64,000 bases of DNA from Hypericum androsaemum (lineage: Eukaryota; Streptophyta; Magnoliopsida; Malpighiales; Hypericaceae), in contig OZ023187.1 of the NCBI GenBank assembly GCA_963995505.1, positions 5,711,501 to 5,775,500 on the forward strand, read 5' to 3'. Shown here in pieces: positions 21,969-33,512 of this stretch; within the stretch, counting starts at the first letter, position 1, and each line of letters begins with the position of its first letter. A program made the translations under genes and the position numbers. A model generated the notes under the pieces. It did no database searches. It was not told where the DNA came from and was given only the letters and a program-made list of their open reading frames with translations.

Positions 21969-23102
21969 TCAACGGTGAGGTGGAACATAACGAGAGGATC
22001 CTGAATCAAATATAAGAGATGAAAGAGTAGGAAAAGCCTGGAAGAGAGGGGGTGCAGCCCTCTCCTTAGTAGCATTGTAGCCTGGTATCATAGTTTTCCT
22101 CCCTATTGTATCATCTCTGGTATGCTCCGTTGGGTCTCTATGGTTCGACCTTTCTGACGGTAGCAACTCTGTTGCCTGAAGTGCAGCCTGTAAAGTCTCT
22201 ATCGGTGCTGGAACATCTTCCACTAGTGGGGCCAAAATAGTGTCAGGACTCCCATGTGCACCTATATTTCCTCGAACAAGTTGTGCTCTCATGTAGGCAT
22301 AAGAGGAGCGATCCATGTTCGGATCAATCGATCGGTGGGGCGTATAGGCTGGAGCCCGCATCCATTCTCCATACCCCTCCTTTGATACTAGTCCCAAGGC
22401 ATCCTCTTCCTCCAGGTCGCAAGTTTTCTCAATATGTCCAAGGCATCCACAGCGATAGCAGAAAGACATCAGCTTCTCGTATTTAAAAGTCACTGTAGCA
22501 ACCACACCACCTCTGAATCTAATCTTCTTGGACTTTTGCAGTGCTACCCGTACATCCAGATTTACCTTGACCCGTATAAAATTTCCTTTCAACTCGTCTG
22601 TCTCATCCATAGCCATGAACGAACCCACAACATTCCCAATTGCTTGTGCGGTAACTAAGTTGTAGCCCCCCATAGGTAGATTATGCACTTGAACCCACAC
22701 TGGTAGGTGGAACAAGCCAATAACCGAAGGCTGGATGTCATCCGTTACCTCCTTAAGCAGTATAAAATTCTTATCGAATAGTCACGGTTGGTCTCCTAAA
22801 ATCCTCTCGAGATCGCGATGATCGGCAAAGCGAAACATGAATCGGTTGCACCCTATCTCAGAGATCTTTATAAAATGTCGTGGTCTCCATACCTCCCTGA
22901 TAACCGTGTTAAGAGCCCTCGAGTTGATTACTTTTTCTGACCAAATCAACCCCACCAATTCTGTTGGCGCATGAGGCTGAGTCAGCCTTTGTAGTTCTGC
23001 CGACAAATCCAGAATATCTTCATCCGTTTGGTCCCTAGTTACCGGTGTTCCCATGGTTGAAACTATGATACTTGCGGTCCAATCATGATTCGTTCCCTGC
23101 AA
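21969..23102 (-). pseudogene. LINE ORF1: DUF4283-type RNA-binding protein with zinc knuckle
   Basis: Two open pieces, 22782-23102 and 21969-22715, are separated by a stop. The first begins near MQGTNHDWTASIIVS and contains the DUF4283-like segment (LIWSEKVINSRALNTVIREV). The second continues with FHLPVWVQVHNLPMGGYN and a CCHC zinc knuckle, CYRCGCLGHIEKTC, the usual mark of plant LINE ORF1. The protein would bind LINE RNA in the ribonucleoprotein particle. The C-terminal part is low-complexity. The stop at 22780 and downstream disruptions make it non-functional. Confidence 0.8.
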
Positions 23103-24010
23103 GAAAGTTAGAAGAAAACAAAAGCACGAGAAAACCAGGTAAAAATAAAAATAAGAGAAAAGGAGAGTTAAGGATTAAAGAGCAGAAGTGGAACAGAATA
23201 AATGTGGTCGTGAGGAAGACAAGATGAAATCTGCTAGATCAATTATCAACGAATTAAACGAAGAAGAAACAAGACAAAATAACAAAGAAAAAGCGAACAA
23301 AAGAGCAACGAAACTAGAAGACCTACAGTAACAAAGAAACAAGCAAAACCTAATAGAAAAAACAAAGAGGAAAGCGACCCTAGAAGGAAACAAAAACAAC
23401 AAAATCAAAATAGATTGAAACAAAGAGCATGACAAAACGAAATTCCAAATGATGAACGTAAAGGAAAGAGAGAACGTAGCGATGGTGGCAGTCCTGAGTG
23501 TTGACGTAGTGATGAAAGAAGGCGTGCGAGTCCGAGAGATTAGGCGTTGAGATAAAAAAAAACCCTAGGTAGGGCGACGACTCCAGTATAGAGACAAAAC
23601 CCTAACAGAGGGAAAAAGACACTTACGATTATCTGTATAGAAATGTTGTATACGCATTATAGACGCTCTTTTCTTGTAATATTTTTTTTCAAATAAACAT
23701 TATTGCTGTAGAATTTTCCTGTTGCAGTAACTTGGTACTTATAGTATGATGGATTCTACACTTCGTCTATTACCATATAAATATGCTTATTTTTTGTAAA
23801 ATTTCAACGGTTTAAAAAGAGAGAGAGAGAGGATCTCGCATCTACTATTCAAAAAAAAAATCTCGTAGCTGGGCCAGGAAGGAAAATATAATTAACAGAA
23901 AAATTATATTCGAAATACGACTTGACCAGCCGGCGGCTCGGCGCCTTTCCTCCGCCCCTTTCTTTCTCTTTTGGCCTTCCACTTCTTACACGGACGCGTG
24001 TCAAACCCCA

Positions 24011-24344
24011 AAATATTATAGGGTAAATTATCTTCAGGTCTCTGGTCTATAGCTTAATTACTATTAGGATCTGCACTATTTAAAAAATTATTTTTCCATC
24101 CCTGCTCTTTAATTTAATGTTGGCCTCGGGTCCCTGCTCGTTAATTTAATATTGGTCTCGGGTCCCTGTTATGTCAGCCAGTGACCTGAGACCAATATTT
24201 AAAAATGATTGATGACATGTGACAAGAACCCGAGACCAACATTAACAAAGAGCGAGGATGGCAAAATAATTTTCAAATAGTAAGAACCCTACTAGTAATT
24301 ATGACATAGACCAATGACCTTATAGTAATTTATCAAATATTATA
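24011..24344. mobile_element. MITE with long TIRs and a perfect 10-bp target duplication
   Basis: The element body is 24021-24334 (314 bp). AAATATTATA occurs directly on both sides, at 24011-24020 and 24335-24344. The two halves are inverted copies over about 140 bases each; the left GGTCTATAGCTTAATTACTA pairs with the right half read in reverse. A second block with CTCGGGTYC is also inverted. There is no ORF. The length of the duplication and long TIRs suggest a Mutator-type MITE. Confidence 0.85.
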
Positions 24345-26183
24345 TCATTTTCTCGTTACAGCAAAAGAATTATAAAACTAACACCTAAGTAACCTAAGTG
24401 TATTACTATTCTAAAAAATACCTAAGTGTATTTCTCGACAAAAGTAACCAAAGTACGAAGTTAGAACATTCCAGAAATTTTTGTGCTCAAATCTGAAATA
24501 CATCAATATTCAAAAACCACACGGTCCAAGCAAAAAACTTTGGGGCCCTTCTACTCAAATAATAGGTATACGTCGCGTTATGAATCCAATTATGCAATTA
24601 GAGGAGTCGCTTGCCCTTGTCCCTTCTACTTTAATCATTAGATGGTATATGTCGATATCCCATTATATATCAAAACTTTTGTTATAAGTTCGAAATTGGT
24701 TAAAACCAAATACTTTAGCATTTTTACTTAGGTAAATTTAGCCTAACGGTACAAAGTATAAATGATTTGACGAAAGTTAAGAGTTAAAATCATAAAAATA
24801 TGTAATCTTGGTATAAAAAATTTTACTTTTTAAAAAAATATTGTTAAGATTTAATGACTAGCATTTGAGAAATCTATCCAAATTATAGCAATTTCATTTT
24901 AGGTCAATCTATTTGTTTGATGTCTCCTAAAAAAATCTATTTGTTTGGTGTTCTGGATGGTGATTGACCTATATAATATAAGTAATAGATACCTATATCT
25001 AATTGTTTCAAATTTTAGATCATGAAACTTTAATGTACATCAAATCTCATGAAGCACTTAAATGCCAAAAAAATCTGAAGATGTGGTATAGAAAATACAC
25101 GTATTATATAATCAATCTTTTTTAAGAAGAAATTTTTACACTAACCAAGAATTGAATGCTTTAGTACAACGTATACTCAATCCTTAATTACATATTGTAA
25201 TTATTTATCAAAAGAACTAATATATTGTATCGCCCTTGCACAATATTAGGATCTCGAATTTTTTTTATAGGGTAAGCTTCTTGGGCGGAACGATAAGAAA
25301 TGGTAATATATTCCCGAGTCGGTGACAGGCTAACAATAAACAGGCTAACGGATTTAATAATTGTGTTTCATGGTTTGACGTGCCACGCACTCACTCATAG
25401 TTTTCAATTTTAATCATATCCTAATTTCCAAAAAAGCATGATAGATGACGCAGTTACAAGATGAGTCTACTTTGAGTTGTTATTGTTACTTTTAAAATAG
25501 ATGGTGACAATACAAGCAATCAATTTTTTAGTATTATTCAAATAACATATTACTTAAATATATATTAGATGGTTTAATAAATATCTAGTTACTATATGTA
25601 ACATAAAAATCAATTATTTTAGAAAAATATATCAAGCACAAGTGGTGTTACGAAAGTAAATCATCCTCATATCCTCCGGCGTCATAGGTCTTGCAGTACT
25701 AACATGATTTTAGTTTTTTTTCCGTTCATTTTTCTCACAGGATTTTACATGACATAATTTTTTATAGATGCCTACAGCTACAACTTCGTAGAATCTAGTA
25801 CGAGGGAGTGATCTGGATACTTACCTGAGTGCTTAGACTCGTAGTTGTAGATTCATTATGAATAAGATTTAGGTTACTCTTGACTACACGTTTATGAACT
25901 AACTTGAGTGTGGGCGTCTCATCTAAGAGTTAGGTTGTAACTACAATTCTTTTCTCTTCTTTAATAAATCTAGTATCTATTCAAAAAAATAAAATTGGAG
26001 ATCATGAATCAAAAGTAAACAATCCAAAGGATACAATGATGACCAAAACCAAATGAACAAATTAAAGCAATGAATATGTATATCCCCTTCTCCTGTTATA
26101 CACGCTATGGGTATCCGATCGTATATATGCCTAAAAAGTAAAAACTATACTTTAATATCCCCTTTTTCCCAATTTCCTTTCCT
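24345..26183. other. AT-rich intergenic DNA, no gene seen
   Basis: No ORF with a recognisable product and no clear repeat was found. The last part is the 3' flank of the F-box gene that ends at 26184. Confidence 0.5.
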
Positions 26184-27260
26184 CTATCTCCTAAACAAAA
26201 TAAAGGACCAAAATGCAAAAAACATAGTAAGACCAGCAACTATACACACAAAATCCAGTAGCTTCTCCTCTCTCTGTTTAATTACCTTCCACTCTCTCTT
26301 CCTCCCTTGAAACTCCTCAAACATCTCCTTCTCTTCCCCTCCATTTCCCCTCTTCTTTCTTTGACCTTTCTCCATTGCCCCAAGCAAAATTACCAAACTG
26401 TCCCTCCCACAGACTCCCCTCCCCTCCAAGTCCTCCACCCCCAAGCAAACCTCCCTCACGTGCACCTCCCCTCCCTCCCTCCCCCCGCACGTGACTACCA
26501 CCCCGCATTCCACGTACTCCCTCTCCGTCCCGCCGGCACCGTCTCCTCCGGCCATGACCACGGCGAACTTCAGCTGCACCTCGCCGGTGAGCCAGTGCCT
26601 CTGGGCGGACACCGGGCGTTGACTGGCCACGTTCATTGACCTCCCCCTCTCCGGGTCCACCACGATCCAGCTCAGCGTCAGGTTCGCCTCGAGCTCCTCC
26701 AGCCACGTGTCCGTCTGGCCGGAGACCGGCGGGGCCCACTCGTGGGCGAACTCCTTGCACTCCAGGAGGTCCACCCGGAACGGGGAGGACTGGAACCACC
26801 GCGTCCGGGTGTCGGTCTCCACCACCTTGGAAAGGACGGCGCCGCCCTTGTAGTGGATGTCCACGGCGGAGATCAGCGGCCCCGACATATCGGCAGGGGC
26901 CGGACCCTCGTCGCCGGCAGTCCGCCGGCGTTGGCGGGTATGGTGGTGGTGGTGGATGACGGGGTAAGAGTCCGAGAAGAACGACCTGTACCCGGATGGC
27001 AACGTGGAGATAACGTGGCCGACACGTGGGTCGCTTATGGACGACCACGTGGACGTGCATATTTTCCGCCACAGGGATTGGTCGGTGACAAGGGCGTAGA
27101 ACTCCGACGAGGCGCATCCGGCTGCAGCCAGGGTGTGCCCGTCAAGACGGGTGAAGATATGAGTACATAGTATATCCGAATAGATTGTAGCCACGTGTTC
27201 ACTCCCGTCGAAAGAGGACGGGAGTGGCTGTGGATGCATTATCTTCGACCAATGGACCAT
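26184..27260 (-). CDS. F-box protein with C-terminal membrane segment (At2g27310-like), copy 1
   Basis: This intact single-exon ORF has 358 residues. The N-terminal F-box lies at about residues 26-72 (IYSDILCTHIFTRLDGHTLA, then LWRKICTSTWSS). F-box proteins dock substrates to SCF ubiquitin ligases through SKP1. The middle carries the conserved SQRPVSAQRHWLTGEVQLKF block of the At2g27310/At2g36090-type family. The protein ends with a hydrophobic segment (about 333-354) suggesting a tail-anchored membrane position. The coding region is GC-rich against AT-rich flanks. A paralogue in the same orientation lies 7.3 kb away (34568-35638). The start is the first ATG downstream of a good TATA box. The SCF substrate is not known from the sequence. 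Confidence 0.9.
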   Translation of the reverse strand: MVHWSKIMHPQPLPSSFDGSEHVATIYSDILCTHIFTRLDGHTLAAAGCASSEFYALVTDQSLWRKICTSTWSSISDPRVGHVISTLPSGYRSFFSDSYPVIHHHHHTRQRRRTAGDEGPAPADMSGPLISAVDIHYKGGAVLSKVVETDTRTRWFQSSPFRVDLLECKEFAHEWAPPVSGQTDTWLEELEANLTLSWIVVDPERGRSMNVASQRPVSAQRHWLTGEVQLKFAVVMAGGDGAGGTEREYVECGVVVTCGGREGGEVHVREVCLGVEDLEGRGVCGRDSLVILLGAMEKGQRKKRGNGGEEKEMFEEFQGRKREWKVIKQREEKLLDFVCIVAGLTMFFAFWSFILFRR

Positions 27261-27392
27261 TTTTGTTAAGATATCGCCAACGTGGTTTGGTATTGGCCTA
27301 ATTGGAGAGTGTGGAGATATTTGAAGGGAGGGAGAGAGGCTAAGTGGGATTTAAATTTTGAGCAAGTATGACAAAAGATAAAGATGAGATGA

Positions 27393-27437
27393 TTTATATA
27401 AAGCGAGGGGGAAGGTCAAGACATTGGGATGGTCAAC
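27393..27437 (-). promoter_or_regulatory. Core promoter and W-boxes of F-box gene copy 1
   Basis: On the minus strand TATATAAA lies at 27393-27400, about 135 bases before the ATG. Just upstream are two W-box-type sites (TTGACC), at 27414-27419 within AATGTCTTGACC (27414-27425) and at 27431-27437. WRKY control is inference. Confidence 0.55.
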
Positions 27438-29715
27438 AGCGGCAAGCTTCGTTAAGCTTTTCTAGAAACCAAAGTCATCCTTTTTCTCTTTTTCCGGAAG
27501 TCTATTGCTTCCTTTTACGGAAATTAATTAATTATTTTTATTAATTGTGCCTGGTCCCTTTTGGCAATTCCCGTGCGATGACGGTTTAAGTTTAACGTCA
27601 TTCGCAATCAAGCAGTTGTATTGTAAATCACAAGGGTGAGACAAGGTCGGACTAGACAAAGTTGTTCTGTTATAGTACTACTATTTGGATTTTGGATTGT
27701 GTCGTGCTTCTCCGGTTAACTTTATAGGTCTTTGAATGGAATTTTTACGGGTTTGAATTAATTTTTATCTTGTTATCCGAATAAAACAGTACCAACTAAT
27801 CTCGAGTATGCAATTTTTCGCTGATACACGTGTTTCGTTTGGGTGGGGACGGCAATTAAATGTTGGAGCCCAAGAGAAAGACACGAGTTCCTCGATATCC
27901 AAGTGGTGGAGGAATATGGAGCACGAGTGGCGGTCCGTCATCCGCCCAACTATTATCCTAGCCACCCCATGTGGTTTGCTTCCTCTTGTTCCTGATTGCC
28001 TACGTACGGACTTAATTCGCAAACAATAATAAGTTTCAAGTTTTAATTTTTATAAATATATTAGTGTTAAAAAATTTATTGAAATAATTTTATCATATTT
28101 TAAAATATCACCTGATTTTAATTTGAACTAATCAACTCAGTTTGATATCCAAATAGTAGATAGTGCTGACTTTATCATCAATTTAGTGGATGCATAAAGC
28201 TGAAAATTTATTTTTTATGGTCTGATCTTATATTGTTGGATAACAATTATCACTCTAAAATAAATTGAAAATTGAAAAAATAAAATTCTTACAAACTATA
28301 AAAATAACTTACAAAAAGATTTTATTTAGATAAACCCAAAAATATAAAGAAAAATTGAAGTGTTCTTTGTAATTAGATATAAAAAAAATATAGAGACTTT
28401 TCCCTCCATTAAAAAAATATTATAAATATATAAAAATCTTTATTGGATGCCAAATTGGGATTTAATAATTTAGATGCAAAGAATAAGAGCAGCTCCGTGT
28501 AGTACGGAACAGAAAGCTGGTCCGATGACATACGGGATGGGATTTCTGCGGAAAAAATTAATTTTCCTCAAACACAAGTCTTAATATTGTTTCAGTAAGA
28601 GTTAGATTTTATCTAAATTCAAGTCTTATGAATATAAAAAATACTACTTAAAAAATTATCTCCTAAATTAAGATTTATAGTACTCGCCTTAAATACTAGA
28701 AATTTCACCAAAAAATCTTAATACTACATGACAAAAACGTCTTAATATTACAAAAAAAGCCGAGTAAGACTTGTTGCTGGATAATTATCTAAGTAGGAAA
28801 ATGTAAGACGGAATATTTGCTAGCTATTTTCTCGAAAATACATAAACCGACATGAGCAAGAGTAAATTACCGTGAGCATTAAGTGAAACAGGGCGAGTCT
28901 TGTAAATAAAGTTTATTTGAACTTTAAGTTTTGTAAATAGGGCGAGCATTAAGCGAACGCATTAGTATCATAAAAAATATAGTTATTTAACCCGGATTAA
29001 TACAAATTTGTGTCAAGTAGTATCTTTAAATGATAACAAGTATTTAACAATATCAATAAGCGCTTAGATAAATTAGTGAACACATTATTCTAATTTAACT
29101 AAGAGTTCTCAACTTCGTGTCCTTAGGAACAAAAACGATGTTAAACACTTATTGAGACAATTTTGCCACTATTTAAAAGTCTTATTCAGCTCGAACGTAG
29201 ATTAGTTGACCTAGTAGTTTCCAAAAATCAGGTAGTATAAAACAAAATTAAATATTTAACAATGCTGAGTTTGCAATGTCTCGAACCCAAAATCTCTTAA
29301 CTAAGCTAAAATAACTTGCTCGTTAGTTGATATAAGTGTTGCATGTAGTTGTCTAATTTTTGAATTAGTCATTACTTGTTAATATAAGAGTATTTATAAA
29401 CGTCACTATTAAGACCGAACTATGATTGGAGATGGTTTCTACCCAAAAAAAAGTATTGGAGATGGTCAACGGTTCAACGTATAATCGCGTACACTCCAGT
29501 TGACTGATAAATTAATGTGGCTAAACTAACGGAATCATTTAAATCAATTAACAACGGTATTACTTTACTTTACGTTTAACGGGTTCAAATTTTTAGGAAT
29601 ACAACTATTATTATTATTATTTTTCGAAGTCCACTTAGTTAACCGAATATAAAGTACAACCGCATTGTTGAGATCGTGACATAGAGGATGAGAAGAAAGT
29701 TTCTTTCTGAGTGGG
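27438..29715. other. AT-rich intergenic DNA, no gene seen
   Basis: Only short random ORFs occur here. No splice-supported exons or clear repeats are visible up to the copia element. Confidence 0.5.
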
Positions 29716-29720
29716 ATCAC

Positions 29721-30104
29721 TGTTGGAATATGTCGAGAAAAGTGAATGGTGAAAATTTTGGCATGGTCAGCAGCCGCTAGCCCCTTAGCCATCGCTGGGC
29801 GATGTTACAGAATGTGGATTTCTGAAGGCCTAGCTCCCGCTAGGATGCACTGTGAGAATTTTTGTGTTTTACTCGGACCCTTGTTTTGGACTCTTATAAT
29901 AACCTAGATAGGTTTATTGTACTCCAAGGGTTCGTCTATTATATAAGGACGTGTTACCCAAGGATTTTGGATGGCTTTGTGACTCGGATGCATCAATAAA
30001 AATCTCCTTTCTCTCTGTGGACGTAGGCATTAGACCGAACCACGTAATCTCTTGTGTCCGTGTTCTTTGCGCATTTCATTCTCTTGGTTGCTGAATTCCT
30101 AACA
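29721..30104 (+). repeat. 5' LTR of Copia-1
   Basis: The LTR starts TGTTGGAATATG and ends CCTAACA (384 bp). The TATA-like ATTATATAAGG lies near 29938-29948. Confidence 0.9.
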
Positions 30105-30170
30105 AGTGGTATCAGACCTAAGGTTGGAGGATGTCGGACGGCGCGAAGTTGGCGCGAAGTTTGCTCTTGT

Positions 30171-31440
30171 GAAGTTCGATGGTTCATCGAATTTTGGGTT
30201 ATGGCAAAGGCGTGTCAAAGATCTCCTCGTGCAACAAGGGATGGTCATCATGCTCTAAGGTTGATGTAAAGTTCGAGGAAGAAGACAAAATATTATTGTT
30301 CCTCAGTTCCCTACTGGGCTCCTACGAAAATTTGGTTACAACTCTAACTTGGGACAAGGAGTCCCTGGTGTTGGAGGATATCACGAGTACTTTTCTAGGG
30401 TTTCATCAAAGGAGGAAAACCGGAGATGATCAAAATAGTAGGGTTGGTTGTGAGGGGTAGCCATGATCGTGGAGGAAAAGATGGAAAAGGATGTCAAGGA
30501 GGTTCAAAGGAAATTGCTTCGAATGCAGAGAAAAAGGACATGTGAAGAAGAATTGTCTGAGAAGAACTAAGGATCGCGAGAAAAAAAGATCGGGTTCAAT
30601 GAATGTGGCCTCTTATTCGGAAGGGTCGGATGGTGACTGTCTTTTTGTTTTGTCAGGTCCAAAGCACTCTGATTCCTAGATTTTGGATAGTGCATGTTCT
30701 TTCCACATGACGCCCAAGAGAGGGTGGTTTGACACCTACAAGTTTGTTGATTCAGGTATGGTGACTATGGGTGATGGTGCCGCTTGTAACATTGCTGGCA
30801 TAGGTGATATCTTGATCAAGATGTGGGATGGTTGTGTGGGGTTAGCCATGTTCTAAAGTTGGAGAGAAATTTGATCTCATCATTCATATATAATTGGAGA
30901 AAATCGATAAATTCGGGCGACAGCTTGTGAAATGTTTACACTGCTGTATTCTTCTAACCAGCATTCTTCATTTCTGGCCATCAACCACCTTTCCACCTTT
31001 TCCATTATCGTCTTTCTGCTCGATGATTCCTCTTTCGCTCTCGATATCTGATCCTCCATGCTCGCAAGGAGATCAGCATGGTCCATCTCTCCTAGAACAA
31101 AAATAGTTAAGTCTTTTTTGGTACAACACATGAATCATGTTTCTTGCAACCACATGGATAATACCAGAGTTGATGAGGTTAATTATGTTTTCCATCTCGG
31201 ATTGCGAAGAGATTGTAGCGGGTATGGTTATAAGATTATAGGCGGGCTAATTGAGGTGGAGAAATATGCTATGGTGGTGATGGAGGGTGAAAGAGATGCA
31301 ACAAATACCTACAGGTTAGTGAGGGGTAGTGTTGTAGGTGGAGTCACATCTTTGGATTCTGATGGAGAGGGAAAAAACTCAGGTCATATGAGGTTGGTTC
31401 GTATGAGGGAGCAAAAGCTTGACATGGATGGTTTGAGTGT
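30171..31440 (+). pseudogene. Remnant gag-pol of Copia-1
   Basis: Recognisable pieces in order are as follows. An N-terminal gag segment near 30171 (VKFDGSSNFGLWQRR type) is followed by gag at 30265-30455 (LLFLSSLLGSYENLVTTLTW) and a zinc knuckle CFECREKGHVKKNC at about 30515-30556. A protease-type ILDSACSFHMTPKRGWFD segment lies near 30683, and a gag-pre-integrase segment at about 31195-31430 (KYAMVVMEGERDATNTYRLV and a degenerate SGHMRLVRM). The copia-like frame is interrupted at about 30870 by the MAP65 piece and resumes at about 31190. RT and RNase H are absent. Multiple stops are present. Confidence 0.8.
30946..31091 (-). pseudogene. Captured MAP65 (65-kDa microtubule-associated protein) gene fragment
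   Basis: The minus strand reads MDHADLLASMEDQISRAKEE and continues through RKTIMEKVERWL and EECWLEEY. This matches the C-terminal microtubule-bundling part of plant MAP65/PRC1-family proteins (the SMEEQI...RKEILE.VEKW...WLEEY segment). Just upstream on the minus strand a pyrimidine-rich stretch ending in TTCTAG, followed by GAGAG, looks like an intron 3' splice site. The capture therefore probably came from genomic DNA, not spliced mRNA. Only about 47 codons are present. It lies antisense to the host copia element. Confidence 0.8.
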
Positions 31441-32127
31441 AGTTAGAATTCGTTGAGACATGGATAGCAAGCTATGGTTGTTTTGTGGAGGCATGGGTAG
31501 CAAAGAGCCATGGTTGTCTCAGAGAAGCTTTGTTAGTTGGGCCCCGTTATGATTGTCTAAAGGGACGTACACGTCAAAGGTGTTGGGTAGGTTTGGTATT
31601 GGACATGTGAAGCCGTTGGTAGTACCACGGGCGAATCGGGTATCTCACTCAAGGTCGAACAATAGAGTTTGTGGCATGTCGAGGGTTCTACTTGTTGGAA
31701 CAAAAGGTTGCCATTTGTATGCTATGGCACGTAGCATTGGTATGAGGCAAGAAGGTCCAGCAGAAAAGCAGTTCGAGGTTGCGGAGCATGTGGCTGACCG
31801 AAAAATAAAGGGCATGTCTATTGATCGTAAGATTGCTTCAGCAGGTGGACTTGCTAGGTTGGGTTCGATGGAGATTGGAGAAAATAAGCCAAGCAAGCTC
31901 GAAAGCTCGAGCTCGGGGGCCGGCTCCAAGTGATTGAACAAAAGGAGGAGAAAAAGTTGAGATGGTCTTATTGATGGCGGTGATATATGGTTTGAGGTAG
32001 AGTCGGTTTGATTTCTCAAGTTCTCATGGTTCTTCATGGGGTGATGTTTCATCAAGGTGGAGTTTGTTGAAGTTCGGGTTGAGTTTCATGGTTCTTGGCA
32101 AGATATTTTTCTTGCCAATGTAGAGAT

Positions 32128-32531
32128 TATTGGGATATATCGAGAAAAGTGAATGGTAGAAATTTTGGTATGGCCAGCGGCCGCTAGCCCCTTAGCCCTC
32201 GGTGGGGGGTGTTACAGAATGTGAGATTTCTGAAGGCTCAGCAGCCACTGGAAGGCCAACGCCCGCTAGAGTGCACTGTGAGAATTTTCCTGTTTTGCTC
32301 GGACTCTTGTTTTGGACTCATAGAACGACCTAGACAAGTTTCTTGTACTCCAAGGGTTCGTCTATTATATAAGGACACGTTACCCAAGAGTTTTGGATGA
32401 CTTTGTGACTCGGATCCATCAATAAAAGTTTTCCTTTCTCCCCGTGAACGTAGACATTAGGTCGAACCACGTAATCTCTTGTGTTCGTATTTTTTGGGCA
32501 TTTTGTACTCTTGTTTGTTGAATTCCTAACA
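32128..32531 (+). repeat. 3' LTR of Copia-1
   Basis: This is the second LTR copy (404 bp), ending CCTAACA. Its first dinucleotide has changed from TG to TA (TATTGGGATATA). It differs from the 5' copy by substitutions and a short indel around 32230-32270. Confidence 0.88.
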
Positions 32532-32536
32532 ATCCC

Positions 32537-33126
32537 AAAACAGATGCATATAATTTTCATGGGAACTAACTGTGAATTGTACATTAGGAAAAGTCAAAAT
32601 TAATTAGCTTAGTCACAGAAGACTTAGATTAACTAGTAGATAATTATTTACAATTTTAGTAAAATTTATGATATTGAGAATCTAATATTGTTTGTCCTAT
32701 TTAAGGATAATTTTTAATAATATTTTTTATATTTGTAAAACTTGAAACTAAGATGTAAGAATTTTTTTAGGAAACAAACTTTTTACCTTGGACCAATAGA
32801 TAATTATTTGAGTTAACTAGCGGGCAGAGCTAGAATTTTGTTCGTAAGGGCAAACGTTTTGTTCTTCCAATTAATTAGAACTTTCTTAAAACTGTAAATA
32901 TAGTCGGTACAAGTACAACTTGAATTTCGCGTGGTACAAATTGAAAAAATTGTATCAAAATTTGGTGACGATTCTGAAATTTAGTTAGACAACTAATCCA
33001 CTCGTTCGCACCTATCAATTAACCAACTATCTCGAGCTCAAACTATGAGAATACGACATTACTAAAATTTGATAAATTGACTTTTGGCACTATTTGAAGC
33101 TGATATTTCAACGAAAAAATTATCCC
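32537..33126. other. AT-rich intergenic DNA, no gene seen
   Basis: No supported ORF or clear repeat was found. Confidence 0.5.
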
Positions 33127-33228
33127 GACAGCACAAAAATCCCAATGGCACATCATTTCAACGGCACAAAAATCTCAACGACAAAAAATTTCTAACGGCA
33201 CAAAAATTTCAACGACAAAAATCGATAA
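33127..33228 (+). repeat. Short degenerate tandem repeat, 17-bp unit
   Basis: About six units follow each other. The clearest are CGGCACAAAAATCTCAA, CGACAAAAAATTTCTAA and CGGCACAAAAATTTCAA at 33162-33212. Units beginning CGGC and CGAC alternate, which gives a 34-bp higher-order period. Confidence 0.7.
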
Positions 33229-33512
33229 CACATAAATTTTTAAAAAATAAATCCGTAATTTGTGTAGATCATTCCCTTTCAGAAAATATATTATATTAGC
33301 AAAAACTCTAAACGAGTCAAAAGTTATAGTCCATCGACGTTTTGATAATTTTTTTGTAAAAAAATCATGACGCACGCGCGTCAGAGCGCACATCACACCT
33401 GTAACTTGGTGCTACTGCCCCTATGTTGCCAACACTGAATCGGGTTCCGAAAAATTCAAGTTTGGATCAATAGACCCATCATTAAAAAAGATAATATAGA
33501 TTGAAAAATAAT

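Larger units (their letters stand above)
16933..23640 (-). mobile_element. L1-type LINE (non-LTR retrotransposon), decayed, minus strand
   Basis: Read on the minus strand, ORF1 (CCHC protein) is followed by ORF2 (endonuclease, reverse transcriptase, zf-RVT, RNase H), then a 3' UTR ending in an A run (T run on the plus strand at 16933-16940). The presence of an RNase H domain after the RT is typical of plant L1-like LINEs. The 5' boundary is put near 23640 from the AGGGTTTT-rich leader; I could not find a convincing target duplication. Many stops and a mutated RT active site show it is dead. Confidence 0.85.
29716..32536 (+). mobile_element. Internally deleted copia-type LTR element (Copia-1) with a captured MAP65 fragment
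   Basis: The LTRs are 29721-30104 and 32128-32531. The primer site TGGTATCAGACC, complementary to initiator methionine tRNA, starts at 30107. Flanks ATCAC (29716-29720) and ATCCC (32532-32536) look like a 5-bp target duplication with one change. Inside are remnants of gag, protease and the gag-pre-integrase region, but no RT, RNase H or integrase core. It must therefore have moved with proteins supplied by another element. A piece of host MAP65 gene sits in reverse orientation in its middle. Confidence 0.88.

Noticed and set aside
26317..27170. Several ORFs of 107-266 residues overlapping F-box gene copy 1 in other frames
   Set aside because: The composition is Arg/Gly/Pro-rich with no recognisable domain. 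The F-box frame explains the openness.
31560..31933. 126-residue ORF in the 3' part of Copia-1 as a gene
   Set aside because: No recognisable domain. It lies inside a decayed element between the gag-pre-integrase remnant and the 3' LTR.
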